NCBI RefSeq assembly: GCF_904849725.1
Contig: NC_058518.1
Location: forward strand, 328,994,581-329,058,580
DNA: 64,000 bases
Source: Hordeum vulgare subsp. vulgare
Taxonomy: Eukaryota > Streptophyta > Magnoliopsida > Poales > Poaceae
Direction: 5' to 3'
Shown here: positions 35,440 through 46,736 of the stretch, piece by piece
Layout: each line of letters opens with the position of its first letter
Numbering within the stretch: the first letter of the stretch is position 1
Program-made: the position numbers and the translations under genes
The notes under the pieces: model-generated
What the model was told of the DNA's origin: nothing
Databases searched by the model: none
What the model saw: only the letters and a program-made list of their open reading frames with translations

Positions 35440-36189
35440 ATTGCCATGTGAGTCATATGCATGTGTCATTTCATCTGATGTTACTTTGTATCCCCATTGC
35501 ATTCATGCATTCATTTCATTCCATTCCTCTTGTGTTTGTTGTTATTGTGAATCCATGTGATGTGATGTGATGGTATGTGATGATATGTGAAGTGATGTGG
35601 TGTGTTGTTTGTAAGTGGGGCGCAACCTTGCTAGGTTTCAAATAGGTTTCAAACCCCCCCCCCCTCCATTTATCTCAAAGCTCAAGTTTCACTTGCTCCA
35701 TCCCTGAGTCAAAAATGTTCATATTTTATTGTGTGTTGTGGTGGATGTGATGCTAGGTTTATAGTGTTTTGGAACTTTATTGTGTGGGGTAAATATTCAC
35801 AAAACAGATTAATTAATTTTTTTTTGTAAATATTTAGATGCTCCAAAAACTCCTTTTTCATTTTATTTAAATAAGTCATAATTCCTTATGACGAGGGGCA
35901 TTTTTGTTTTATTTTTAGGGTCAACAGTGCTGCCTGTGTAATTGTTTTTTCCTGTGTTTGTTTTAAAAATAGAAAACCCCAGTGGGTTTTCTTTTTCTTA
36001 CATGGCGCCATCGAGTGGGCTTTCTCCTCCTCGCTGGCCCAGTAGCTCCTCGCTAGCGCAGCCCACTCCCTTCCTGCTTCTGTAGACGGCGTCTTCCTCC
36101 TCCCTCCTTCCGTCAGTTTCGTCAGAGAGAGAGGCGACACAGAGAGCGACGCCGTTCTCACGGACGTCGAGGTGGCTCCCTCGCCCCTC

Positions 36190-36196
36190 TATTTAA
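36190..36196 (+). promoter_or_regulatory. TATA-like box of the T LTR
   Basis: CTCTATTTAACC stands before a GC- and pyrimidine-rich stretch that looks like a transcribed leader. A consensus splice donor (CAG|GTAAGC) follows at 36285-36293. Confidence 0.45.
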
Positions 36197-36860
36197 CCTG
36201 GACGTCCGTGCAGTGGCCTAGGGTTCCTCCCTAGCCGCCGCCACTTCTTTCCCCATCTTCCTCCTCCCTCTCCCTCGTCGACAGCAGGTAAGCGAGCCCC
36301 TCCTCTGCCATGGCCGTACCTTGAGGAGCTCCTCGCTGTCGTTGCCGTGCCCCTGCTTCCTCTCCAAGTCTTCGGCGAGCACGCGGGTTGACAGGAGGTT
36401 CCGTTCCCGCAGCCATTCGACGCCGAACGCCTCTGCTTCCCCTACTTCGACGACGGGCTTCTTCCTCTCCAACGATCTCCTCCGCCGCAGCTACTTCCTC
36501 TACTTCCCCTACTTTCTCTCTGACAGGCTCGGCTTCCTCGACCAGTGGGTGAGCACGGACCTTCCTCCCCTTCCCTATCGGTAGATCTCGCATATAGGGC
36601 CGTGTCATCGCCGCCGTTCTTCCCTCTGTCGCCGGCGCCGCCGCGTGTCGTGGATCCATAGCCGTAGGCCTTCTCGTGGCAAGTTAGCTCGTGGAATGGA
36701 ACCGTATGTGTTCCCTCTTCCTCCCAGCGACGAGCCGGTGCTCGATTTGAAGTAGATCGCCGTCGGTGAGCCTCCCATGTTCCGGCCACCGTCGGGTGTG
36801 CTAGATCCAGAGGGGTTGCTCAAAAGAGCAGAGCCTCCTCTCTGTTAACATCCATACACA

Positions 36861-36934
36861 TAGCAGAGTGTTAGGTGGGTTTTGGTACATCATGGTGGTT
36901 GTGGGTTCGAATCCCGCAGCGCGCACCCCTTTTT
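36861..36934 (+). ncRNA. tRNA-like Pol III unit 1 in T
   Basis: A near-match A box (TAGCAGAGTGT, 36861-36871) and a perfect B box (GGTTCGAATCC, 36904-36914), 43 nt apart, followed by TTTTT at 36930-36934. The T-arm can pair (five of five positions counting one G-U). The acceptor stem cannot, so this is a degenerate tRNA-like promoter rather than a tRNA gene. Confidence 0.45.
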
Positions 36935-37006
36935 GTGTTGTATTTTCGGCACAGTAGCAGCAGGAGGATAACTCACCTTGTATGCCTCCTCTATTCTGTC
37001 GAGAAA

Positions 37007-37082
37007 GGAGCAGTAGCGCAGTGGATATGCTTGTGTGTGGAGTTCAGAAGGCCATGGGTTCGAATCCCCTCTGCCCCCTTTT
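37007..37082 (+). tRNA. tRNA-like Pol III unit 2 in T (tRNA pseudogene)
   Basis: A 72-nt tRNA-shaped sequence. The acceptor stem GGAGCAG (37007-37013) pairs at six of seven positions with CTGCCCC (37071-37077). The A box TAGCGCAGTGG is at 37014, the B box GGTTCGAATCC at 37057-37067, and a T-run starts at 37079. D- and T-arms mostly pair and the variable loop has 5 nt. The anticodon arm has two mismatches; the loop would place GGA as anticodon, which I do not trust. It is probably a tRNA-derived promoter or pseudogene. Confidence 0.5.
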
Positions 37083-37235
37083 ATTTTTTTGTGTTTTCTT
37101 CTTGCTGTTCAAGGTATTGATGGTGCAGCTTGCCTGGACATCACTAGTCTGTGGCCTAATATTCTTATACCAGTAGGTTGTCTCTAGTTTTTTTGCTAGC
37201 ATGTGTAGTGATGCATGTGTAGGGAATTTGAGTGC

Positions 37236-37544
37236 AAGTGTGTGTGTGTGAGCAAGCACCCATGAGCTTGTGTGTGTGTGTGGGTTCCCCACCCCCACAT
37301 ACTTTGTGTGTAGGAGTAGTGATTCTTGTGTGTGTGTGTAGGTGATCATGTGGAGTGTGTGTGTGTGCATGTGTGTGTGTGTGACACCCACATGCCAAGG
37401 CATGGTTTGCCTTGATGAGCACTTGAGTGCAAGCATGTATCTGTGAGTGTTAGTGATAGTGTGTGAGTGTGTGTATGTTTGATGTATGGAGTTGAGCTCA
37501 ATAGCAAGTGTAGGTGCTTGAAGTGTGTGTGTGTGTGTGTGTGG
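37236..37544 (+). repeat. GT-rich microsatellite tract in T
   Basis: Many TGTGTG runs separated by short spacers. The antisense ORFs full of His-Thr are a by-product of this tract. Confidence 0.9.
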
Positions 37545-40500
37545 TGATGTGCTATGGCACACATACATGAGGTCTAAACCATCATGTCACCATTTGAGTT
37601 ACGAGAGTGTGCAAGTGCATGTGTAGGTGATGAACTAGTGTGCAACACATGTGATATGACACTATTTACCTCTATGTGATTCCATGTAGATTTTCATCTT
37701 AGCTTTGTGCCCATTTGTTCTATGCAAGTACCTAGGTATTATATATGTTTTTGGGGTAGAATCATCCCAGGAATCCATTGGTGGCACCAGATTCCACTTC
37801 GGAACACTTTCTGGGAAAGTCATTTTTCTGTTTTGTTCAATGTTTAGAGGTTGGTTCCATGTGATGTGATGAGCCCAAGAGGATGATTCCTTGTTGTGGC
37901 AGTAGAGGGTGAACCCCTCTACAGCATGGTGTTGTTGTTTCATGCTTAGGAGTTTATATGTGCAAGTTGAGCTTAGTCAAAGTAGGCATGTGGCTGAAAT
38001 TTCAGCTTAGTGAAAATCTGTGATTTTCACAAAGTCTGAGAGACTACTGATATTTTCTTCCCTTGTAGTTGTGCTTGCAAAAGTTCATGTGTTGGGAATC
38101 AGCCCTTGCAATCAACTGGAAAGTTGGAGATCTTGTGTTTTTCTAGCTCTCTGTCAATTTTCATTCCATTTTACTTCCTGTAGATATTGTTTTGGGTGCT
38201 GTCAAAATGCTTCAGAGCATAAACAACTGGTGAAAGTCTGAGAATTTCACTAAGTCCCTTAAAACTGATATTTTTGGCCAAGTTAGCAGCTGTAGATCCT
38301 TCTCTGTGTAACTCCTTTGTATTATCTTTTTGCTCATGGTTGTAGAGCTTTTGAATAGATTCTGCCACATATCTTATTTGGCACATTTGGGTGGCTGTAG
38401 GTGCTTTGCATGTTGCTCTCAAACTGTTATGTTGCTGTTTAGGACATATTGTATAGTTTTGTTGTTTTGATGCTTGTGAGTGCATAGTTGATGGCGAGGT
38501 GAGTTTCTTTGCACCACCCCATCTATGTTTGTTTGTTTGATCATTTGGCAACCTGGGAATACCAGAAGTATGCCATTGGAGAGTGCTTATGGTAGTTTTG
38601 ATCCGTAGGACTCCATTTCTTGTTTCGTTGTTTCCGGTTGATCCGTAGCTCCGGTCGTAATGTTCTTTATATGTTTTTGCATCGTTTTCGCATGATGCAT
38701 CTCTTCATGTCATCTTCATGCATGTCAAGATAGCCTAGGGGAAAGTTCTGTCCAGAATTTTGTAGTTTCTTCTCATGCATTTGCAAGTGACTAGATTAGA
38801 GATGCATGTTCAGTCTCCTCTCATGCATCATGTGTTTGTTGCATCATGATGTGTTTTTGTTCATTGGATGCTATTTTTATGTTGGGTAGCACCGGGATCG
38901 GAGAGCGAGTACGTGGATCTGAGAGAGTACGTGCGGGACGAACAGGAGCAGTTGCAAGCTGAAGACATCACATGCAAGATGACATGACCTTGATACCATC
39001 TCTAGTCTTGTTGTGCCTAGATTCACGTTTCCTTCGTCATATGCTCACTGCCTACCACTGAAATAATTGCCTCCTGATATTGCCATGAAACCCATACACC
39101 TTCCCCTCCTAGCTAATATTGAATGGCTAAGTAGGCTTGCTCAGCTTCAAATGTTAGCGTTGCTAGATGCAGGTGCAATTGTCTCATGTGATAACATGAC
39201 TTTTAATATCATTATGTTAAATATGTTATTTAAATAATGCACCTATATACTTGGTGAATGACGGGAGGCCTAGCCTTTTGCCGGGTGCTTGATTCCATAA
39301 CTGATCGCTCCTAACACGTTCAGGGTTGTTATGGGAACCCCCTTGACAAATCGTGTAGTGTTAAGACTTGTCTGGCAGGACCCAACATTGGTTTTAATCT
39401 GCTAATCACTTAATAATAATCTGCATAGGGAATAGCTGCCCCGAGGAATTAATCAACAACCCGGGCCAGTGCTCCTCATCAGTGTTGGTCCAAACTAGAG
39501 CACTGTGCGGGGCCAACTCAGGGCAACTTGAGAGATTTCTATCAGGCCACTGTATGCGTCGCTCATCCATCGTGTCGTGAGACTGAGATACACGGCTCTT
39601 ATCGGGGTCGTCGACACGACGGGAGGTCCTGCTAGTCTTGTCTTACCTTAGAGATATACCTTGCGTATAGGAATCCGGGTGAAGCTTTGGTTCTCCCCAG
39701 AGTTGAGGCTTTCCTCTAAGGAATCTGACGAGATCACGCGATTCGTGATAGAGGATTACTTTGCGGCCCGTGACCGTTTGTGATGGACTAGTTGGAGCAC
39801 CCCTGCATGGTTTAATCTTTTGGAAAGCCGTGCTCGTGGTTATGTGGAAACTTGGAATATTTGTTAACATCCGGTTCTAGGTAACTTAAATTAATCTAAT
39901 AATATTGCCAACTGTGTGCGTAACCGTGACTGTCCCCTTCGAAGACCTCTCTTCGATCGGGAACATGGTGAGGTTATGTTTGACGCAACTAGGTGTTCAG
40001 GATCACTTAGTGATCAGCTAGTATTCGACCGCTAGTGTAGACCACCACAACTATACTATGATCTTCGTAAGTTAGCCACCATAAAGCTTAGGATGCTGCA
40101 ACCTAAACATTGATCCTTCCCCACCTAATAACTTGACTAGTTTCGGTACCGAGGTCATGGATTGCTGAGTCTCTGTGGCTCACAGATTACTTCAACACCT
40201 CAATAGGTACAGGTACGCTCGACACAGGTGATCCCCATGGCACGCAGCTGGCCTAGCAGTATGATGAGGAGAACAACCGCGTGTACGTGAACTATCCAGA
40301 AGACTGAGGCATGGTCGTGATCATGGGCAAGCATGCATAGTAGCATAGCCTTTTCTCATGTTATGTAGTCCGTAGCGGAACTACCTTGTCTGAATAAATG
40401 TGTGATGTAAACTCTGATATTATCTATGAGATGGCAAATGATTCCCTATTTGTCATTCTTTTATTATGTATGTGCTATGTTATCGTGCTTGCGAAACGCT

Positions 40501-40694
40501 TAGATGCGCTTCTTTCCATTTTCGGGCCTCGTTCCCTAAATTGGAAAGGACCGCATCTTAGTTGTTACAATATTAGATTTCAATTTCCTTTAAAGAAGGG
40601 CATGGAGCATTTTCCTATAAATAAAATAAGATTGCCTTATGAATCCATGATGAGGGCTACTTATGGTTTGAGCACCAAAGACGACGATACGTGA

Positions 40695-43363
40695 TTCTAT
40701 CGCCTTATGCCTAGCTAAGGGTGTTAAACAATAGCGCTTGTTGGGAGGCAACCGAATGAATTTATCTTTTTCTTTCTGTTTTGTTGCGTCCACACCATAA
40801 TAATTCTGGTATGATTGTGTCTTTTGTGTTTTTTGTGTGTGTTTGAGCCAAGCAAAACCTTTATGACTAGTCTTGGTGATGGTTGTTTGATCCTGCTGGA
40901 AAAAGACAGAAACTTTTCGCTCACGAGATTATTTTTCATTTTTATCCAGAAAGAGATTTTGAGTTTATTATTTTTGCTGCTGGTTCATATGCCTTTTTCC
41001 CAGGCATTCGTAATTTTTTAGAATTGTTTATGTACCAGAAGTATACGAAGTATACAGATTGCTACCGAGTGGTCTGTTTTTGACAGATTCTGTTTTTGTT
41101 GAGTTGGTTGCTTGTTTTGATGAAACTATGAATAGTATCGGGGGGGTACCTGCCATGGAAAAGTGATAATACAGTAATCTAACAGCAATATGAATAGAAA
41201 TCAAGATTGCTACAGTACCTAAGGAGGTGGTAGTTTGTTTTCTTGTCCTAATGATATCACGAGTTTCTGTTTGAGTTTTGTGTTGTGAAGTTTTCAAGTT
41301 TTGGGTGATGTTCTCATGGACAAAGGAATAAAGAGTGGAAAGAGTTCAAGCTTGGGGATGCCCAAGGCACCCCAAGCCAAATTCAAAGACACCAAAAATC
41401 CTAAGCTTGGGGATGCCCCGGGAAGGCATCCCCTCTTTCGTCTTCAATCCATCGGTAACATTACTTGGAGCTATATTTTTATTCACCACATGATATGTGT
41501 TTTGCTTGGAGCGTCTTGTATCGTAGGAGTCTTTTTTTTGTGTCACAATAATCCTTGCTGCACACATTTTGAGAGAGACATGCACTCATCGTGAATTTGC
41601 TAGAATGCTCATTCTGCTTCACTTATATCTTTTGAGCTTAGATAATTTTGCTCTATGTGCTTCACTTAGATCTTTTAGAGCACGGCGGTGCGTGACTTGG
41701 TAGTTGGTTTGTTCTATGAAAGTAGTCCCAAAGGTGATAGATACCCAAAGAGGATACAAAAACTTCCATCTTCATGTGCATTGAGTAGAAAGAGAAGTTT
41801 GATTCTTCTCAATTAGCTTTGAGACGTGGATTTGGTAATATTAAAGAGTTATGTTAGTAGGGTGTTGTGAATCTAGAAATACTTGTGTTGAAGTTAGTGA
41901 TTCCCGTAACATGCACGTATGGTGAACCGCTATGTTCGGAAGTCGGAGCATAATTGATCTATTGATTGTCATCCTTTGTGTTGCGGTCGGAATCGCGCGA
42001 TGGTTAACAGCTACCAACCCTTCCCATAGGAGTATCCGTTTAGCACTTCGTTTTGATTACTAATAAAAACTTCCACAAGAAGTATGTGAGTTCTAAATGA
42101 CTAATGTGAGTCCATGGTATAGATGCACTTTCACCTTCCACCATTTCTAGCCTCTCTAGTGCCGCGCAACTTTCGCCGGTGCACAAAACCACCATATGCC
42201 TTCCTCAAAGTAACCACCATACCTACCTTCTATGGCATTTTCATAGCCATTCCAAGATATATTGCCATGCAACTCCCACCGTTCCGTATCATGACTTGTG
42301 CCGTCACTCTCATACTGCCCTTGCATGATCGTAAGATAGCAAGTGAGATGTTCCAACGTCATACGCCAAGCTAGATCGTTGCACATCCCGGTACACTGCC
42401 GCAGGCATTTCCTATAGAGTCATCATCGTTCTGAGCTTTGAGCTGTGACTAAATAAAAGTGTGATGATCATCATTATTAGAGCATTGTCCCATGTGAGGA
42501 AATAAAAAAAAAGAGGCCAAAGTTGCCCACATAAAAAAAAGAGGCCAAAGAGCCCAAATAAAAAAAAGAGAAAAAGAGAGAAGGGACAATGCTACTACCT
42601 TTTTCCACACTTGTGCTTCATAATAGCACCATGTTCTTCATGACTGATAGCCTCTTGTTTTGTCACCACCATATACTAGTGTGAATCTTTATTTTATAAC
42701 TTGGCTTGTATATTCCAATGACGGGCTTCCTCAAAATTGCCCTAGGTCTTCGTGAGCAAGCAAGTTGGATGCACACCCACTAGTTCTCCTTTTGAGCTTA
42801 CACATACTTATAGCTCTCGTGCATCCTTTGTATGGCAATCCCTACTCATTCACATTGATATCTATTAATGGGCATATTCATAACCCTTTGATACGCCGAG
42901 TCAATGGGACCATCTCCTCCTTTTTTGTCTCACAACCACCACCACACTCTATTCCACCTAAAGTGCTATATCCATGGCTCACGCTCATGTATTGCGTGAT
43001 AGTTGAAAAAGGTTTGAGAAAGTAAGAGTGCGAAAACAATTACTTGGCCAATACCGTGGTTGTGCATGATTTAAATTAGTTGTGTGAGGATGATGGAGCA
43101 TAGCCAGACTATATGATTTTGCAGGGATAACTTTCTTTGGGCTTGTTATTTCAAAAGTTCATGGTTACCTAGCTAGTTTGCTTGAAGTATTATTGTTTTA
43201 ATGTCAATAGCAAACTATTGTTTTGAATCTTACGGATCTGAACATTCATGTCACATGAAAGAGGTTACAAAGGACAACTATGCTAGGTAGCATTCCACAT
43301 CAAAAATTCAGTCTTTATCACTTCCCTACTCGAGGACGAGCAGGAGTTAAGCTTGGGGATGCT
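40695..43363 (+). mobile_element. X2 3' non-coding region
   Basis: Collinear with X1 6451-7481 plus 16979-18691, without the D insertion. It contains GTTGGGAGGCAA at 40740-40751, the conserved hairpin 41409-41433 with an internal polypurine-tract copy, the AGGA-loop hairpin 43329-43340 and the polypurine tract at 43349-43362. No gene is seen. Confidence 0.85.
41409..41433 (+). other. Conserved hairpin with internal polypurine-tract copy (X2)
   Basis: GGGGATGCC, 7-nt loop, GGCATCCCC: a perfect 9-bp stem, identical to X1 7168-7192 although the surrounding sequence has diverged. Confidence 0.75.
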
Positions 43364-43712
43364 TGATATGTCTCCAACGTATCTATAATTTTTGATGGTT
43401 TCATGCTATTATCTTGTCAACTTTCGATGTTTTGTATGCCTTTTATTTCTTTTTTGGGACTAACTTATTAACTCAGTGCCAAGTGCAAGTTCCTGTTTTT
43501 CCGTGTTTTTGACCCTTTTCAGAGGAGTATTTTAAACAGAGTCCAAACGGAATAAAACTTCCGAAAAGATTTTTTCCGGAACAGAAGATACGCAGAAAGT
43601 TTGGGAACCAGTGCAGGGAGTCCCGGGGGAGGCCACAAGCCCCCATGGCGTGGCCAGGGGGGCATGCATCCCAGGCTTGTGGGCTCCCTGGGCGTCCCCT
43701 GCCCTAGCTCCT
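43364..43712 (+). repeat. 3' LTR of X2, first part (broken by W)
   Basis: Starts TGATATGTCTCC after the polypurine tract and runs to GCCCTAGCTCCT, just short of the TATA box. It continues at 63923 after W. Confidence 0.9.
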
Positions 43713-45108
43713 TGATGACCCGCAAGTATAGGGGATCAATCGTAGTCCTTTCGATAAGCAAGAGTGTTGAACCCAACGAGGAGCAGAAGGATCTGACAAG
43801 TGGTTTTCAGCAAGGAAATATCTGCAAGCACTGAAATTATCGGTAACAAGTGATTGTGTGGCGAGATGATTCGTAGCAAGCAACAAGTAACAAAATTACC
43901 AACGGTGCAGCAAAGTGGCGCAATCCCTTTTGTAGCAAGGTACAAGCCTGGACAAAGTCTTATAGGAGGGAAAACGCTCCCGAGGACACACGGGAATTTC
44001 TATCATGCTAGTTTCATCATGTTCATATGATTCGCGTTCATTACTTTGATAGTTTGATATGTGGGTGGACTGGCGCTTGGGTACTGCCCTTACTTGGACA
44101 ATCACCCCACTTATGATTAACCCCTCTCGCAAGCATCCGCAACTACGAAAGAAGAATTAAGACAAAGTCTAACCATAGCATTAAACTAGTGGATCCAAAT
44201 CAGCCCCTTACGAAGCAACACATAAACTAGGGTTTAAGCTTATGTCACTCTAGCTACCCATCATCTAATTACTACTTCCCAATACCTTCCTCTAGGCCCA
44301 AATAATGGTGAAGTGTTATGTAGTCGACGTTCACATAAGACCACTAGAGGAAAAACAACATACATCATATCAAAATACCGAACGAATACCAAATTCACAT
44401 AACTATTATTAGCATGACTTATCCCATGTCCTCAGGAACAAAAGTAACTACTCACAAAGTATAATCATACTCATGATCAGAGTGGTAATGAGTAGCATCA
44501 AGGATCTGAACATAAACTCTTCCACCAAATAATCCAACTAGCATCAACTACAAAGAGTAATCAACACTACTAGGAACCTTACAAGTACCAATCAGAGTCG
44601 CGAGACGAAGATTGGTTACAAGTGATGAACTAGGGTTTGGAGATAAGATGGTGCTGATGAAGATTTTGATGGTGACGAGTCCCCTCCGATGAGAGGAGTG
44701 TTGGTGATGACGATGGCGACGATTTCCCCCTCCGGGAGGGAAGTTTCCCCGGCAGGATCGTCCTGCCGGAGCTCTAGATTGGTTCAGCTTAAATTCCGCC
44801 TCGTGGCGGCGCCGAAACCACGAAAAAGATCCTCCTTGATTTTTTCCTGGACGAAACCCTCCATATAGAAAAAGAGGGGGCCAGTGGGCCAGTGGGCTGC
44901 CCACAAGCCCCCATGGCGCGGCCTGGGGGGTGGCAGCGCCGTGCAGGCTTGTGGGCACCCCCTGGTGCCCCTCTTGCACTTCTTCGACCCAGTATTTTTG
45001 ATAAATTGGAAAAAAAATCCCCGTTGATTTTCACGGCGTTTGGAGTTGCGTGGAATAGGTATCTCAACTTTGCTCCACTTTCAAGCCAGAATTCCAGTTG
45101 CCGGTATT
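43713..45108 (-). repeat. 3' LTR of W, main part
   Basis: On the minus strand the LTR ends GGGTCATCA at 43713. The remaining 126 bp (LTR start) lie at 55069-55194 beyond V. It includes the GC-rich hairpin with CCACAAGCC and GGCTTGTGG arms (44899-44957). Confidence 0.9.
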
Positions 45109-46630
45109 TGATACGTCCATTTTGCATCATGCTTTCATGTTGATATTTATTGCTTTATGGGCTGTTATATTAGTTGTGGTACCATATTTATGCCTTTTCT
45201 CTCTTATTTTGCAAGGTTTATTTGAAGAGGGAGAATTCAGGCCGTTGGAATTCTGGACAGGAAAAGGAGCAAATCTTAGTCCACTATTCTGCACATCTCC
45301 AAATGCCCTAAAAAGTTACATGGATTTTTTGGGATTATATAAAAAATACTAGGCGAAAGAAGTACCGGAGGGGGGCTGCCAGGGCGCCACAAGCCCTGCC
45401 ACCACCACCCCCTGGTGGCGGAGTGGGGGCTTGTGGGCTCCCTGACGGCCCACTAGCCCCCCTCTTTTGCTATATGAAGGGTTTTGGTCTAGAAAAAATG
45501 ATTCGGGAGCTTTTTCGTGGTTTCGCCGCCGCCACGAGGCGGAACTTGAGCAGATCCAATCTATAGCTTCGGCAGGACGATCCTGCCGGGGAAACTTCCC
45601 CCCGGAGGGGGAAATCGTCGCCATCGTCATCACCAACACTGCTCTCATCGGACGGGAGACATCTTCATCAACATCTTCATCAACATCATCTCCTCTCCAA
45701 TCCCTAGTTCATCTCTTGTAACCAATCTTCGTCTCGCAACTCCGATTGGTACTTGTAAGGTTCCTAGTTTTGTTGATTACTCTTTGTAGTTGATGCTAGT
45801 TGGATTACTTGGTGGAAGAGTTTATGTTTAGATCCTTGATGCTATTCATTACACCTCTGATCATGATTACAATTATGTTTTGTGAGTAGTTGCTTTGTTC
45901 CTGAGGACATGGGATAAGTCATGTTAATAATAGTCATGTGAATTTGATATTCGTTCGGTATTTTGATATGATGTATGTTGTCTTTTCCTCTAGTGGTGTT
46001 ATGTGAACGTCGACTACATAACACTTCACCGTACTTGGGCCTAGAGGAAGGCTTTGAGGAGTAGTAAGTAAATGATGGGTTGCTCGCGTGACAGAAGCTT
46101 AAACCCCAGTCTATGCGTTGCTTCATGAGGGGCTGATTTGGATCCACTAGTTTAATGCTATGGTTAGACTTTGTCTTAATTCTTCTTTTGTAGTTGCAGA
46201 TGCTTGTGAGAGAGGTTAATCATAAGTGGGATGCTTGTCCAAGTAAGGGTAGTACCCAAGTGCTGGTCCACCCACATATTAAACTATCAAAGTAACGAAC
46301 GCGAATCATATGAACATGATGAAACTAGCATGAGAGAAATTCCCGTGTGTCCTCGAGAGTGTTTTTCCTCCTATAAGACTTTGTTTAGGCTTGTCCCTTG
46401 CTGCAAAAGGGATTGGGCCATTTGCTGCACCGTTGCTACTACTTGTTACTTGTTACTTTTTGCTTGTTACGTTTCACCTCGCTACACAATCACCTTTTAC
46501 CGCTACTTTCAGTGCTTGCAGTTATTACCTTGTTGAAAACCGCTTATCAGAGCCTTCTGCTCCTCGTTGGGGTCGACACTTTTACTTATCAAAAGGACTA
46601 CGATGGATCCCCTATACTTGTGGGTCATCA
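45109..46630 (+). repeat. 5' LTR of V
   Basis: TGATACGTCC to GGGTCATCA. A GC-rich hairpin (45387-45437, arms CCACAAGCCC and GGGCTTGTGG) is followed by the TATA-like TATATGAAG at 45471. A second A/T box (TATATAAAA, 45336-45344) lies upstream of the hairpin. Confidence 0.9.
45471..45479 (+). promoter_or_regulatory. TATA-like box of the V LTR
   Basis: TATATGAAG lies about 35 bp past the hairpin, the same relative place as CTATAAATT in the X LTRs. The W LTR has TATATGG at 63551-63557 (minus). Confidence 0.5.
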
Positions 46631-46641
46631 AGACTCTTTTC

Positions 46642-46659
46642 TGGTGCCGTTGCCGGGGA
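46642..46659 (+). other. Primer-binding site of V (tRNA-Asp)
   Basis: TGGTGCCGTTGCCGGGGA, one mismatch to the tRNA-Asp complement, 11 bp after the LTR. Confidence 0.85.
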
Positions 46660-46736
46660 GTGAAGCGCCTTTGGTAAGTGGAAATTGGTAAGGAAACATT
46701 TATATACTATCGTGAAATTTATTGTCACTTGTCACT

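Larger units (their letters stand above)
35367..40569 (+). mobile_element. T: 5.2-kb solo LTR related to S
   Basis: Begins TGTAACGCCC and ends TTGTTACA, flanked by the 5-bp duplication ATATT (35362-35366 and 40570-40574). Its last 1.3 kb are collinear with the S 5' LTR up to the LTR end at 22460. So both T ends are LTR ends and no internal domain is present: one LTR left by recombination. It contains a TATA-like box, a GC-rich leader, two tRNA-like units and a GT-rich tract. It inserted inside the X2 Gag-protease frame. Confidence 0.85.
33411..40694 (+). pseudogene. Gag-protease of X2 (three stops, split by T)
   Basis: Same protein as in X1, in one reading frame from ATG 33411. Three substitutions create stops: TAA 33840-33842 (CAA in X1), TGA 34605-34607 (TGG in X1) and TAG 35154-35156 (GAG in X1). 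The protease core reads CDLGASASAIP. After 35366 the frame is interrupted by T and continues at 40575 for 40 codons to TGA 40692-40694. The region around 34200-34370 is rich in N, G and F (FGNNNAF..., NNFGNSYNN), a low-complexity linker between capsid and protease. No pol follows. Confidence 0.85.

Noticed and set aside
36718..36842. Possible host-gene exon after the GC-rich leader of T
   Set aside because: No consistent frame. The stretch is within the LTR bounded by the ATATT duplication.
37044..37568. Antisense ORFs rich in His-Thr
   Set aside because: They are translations of the GT microsatellite in T.
35367..40569. T as a complete element with short LTRs
   Set aside because: No terminal direct repeat is found, and both ends are LTR ends by comparison with S.
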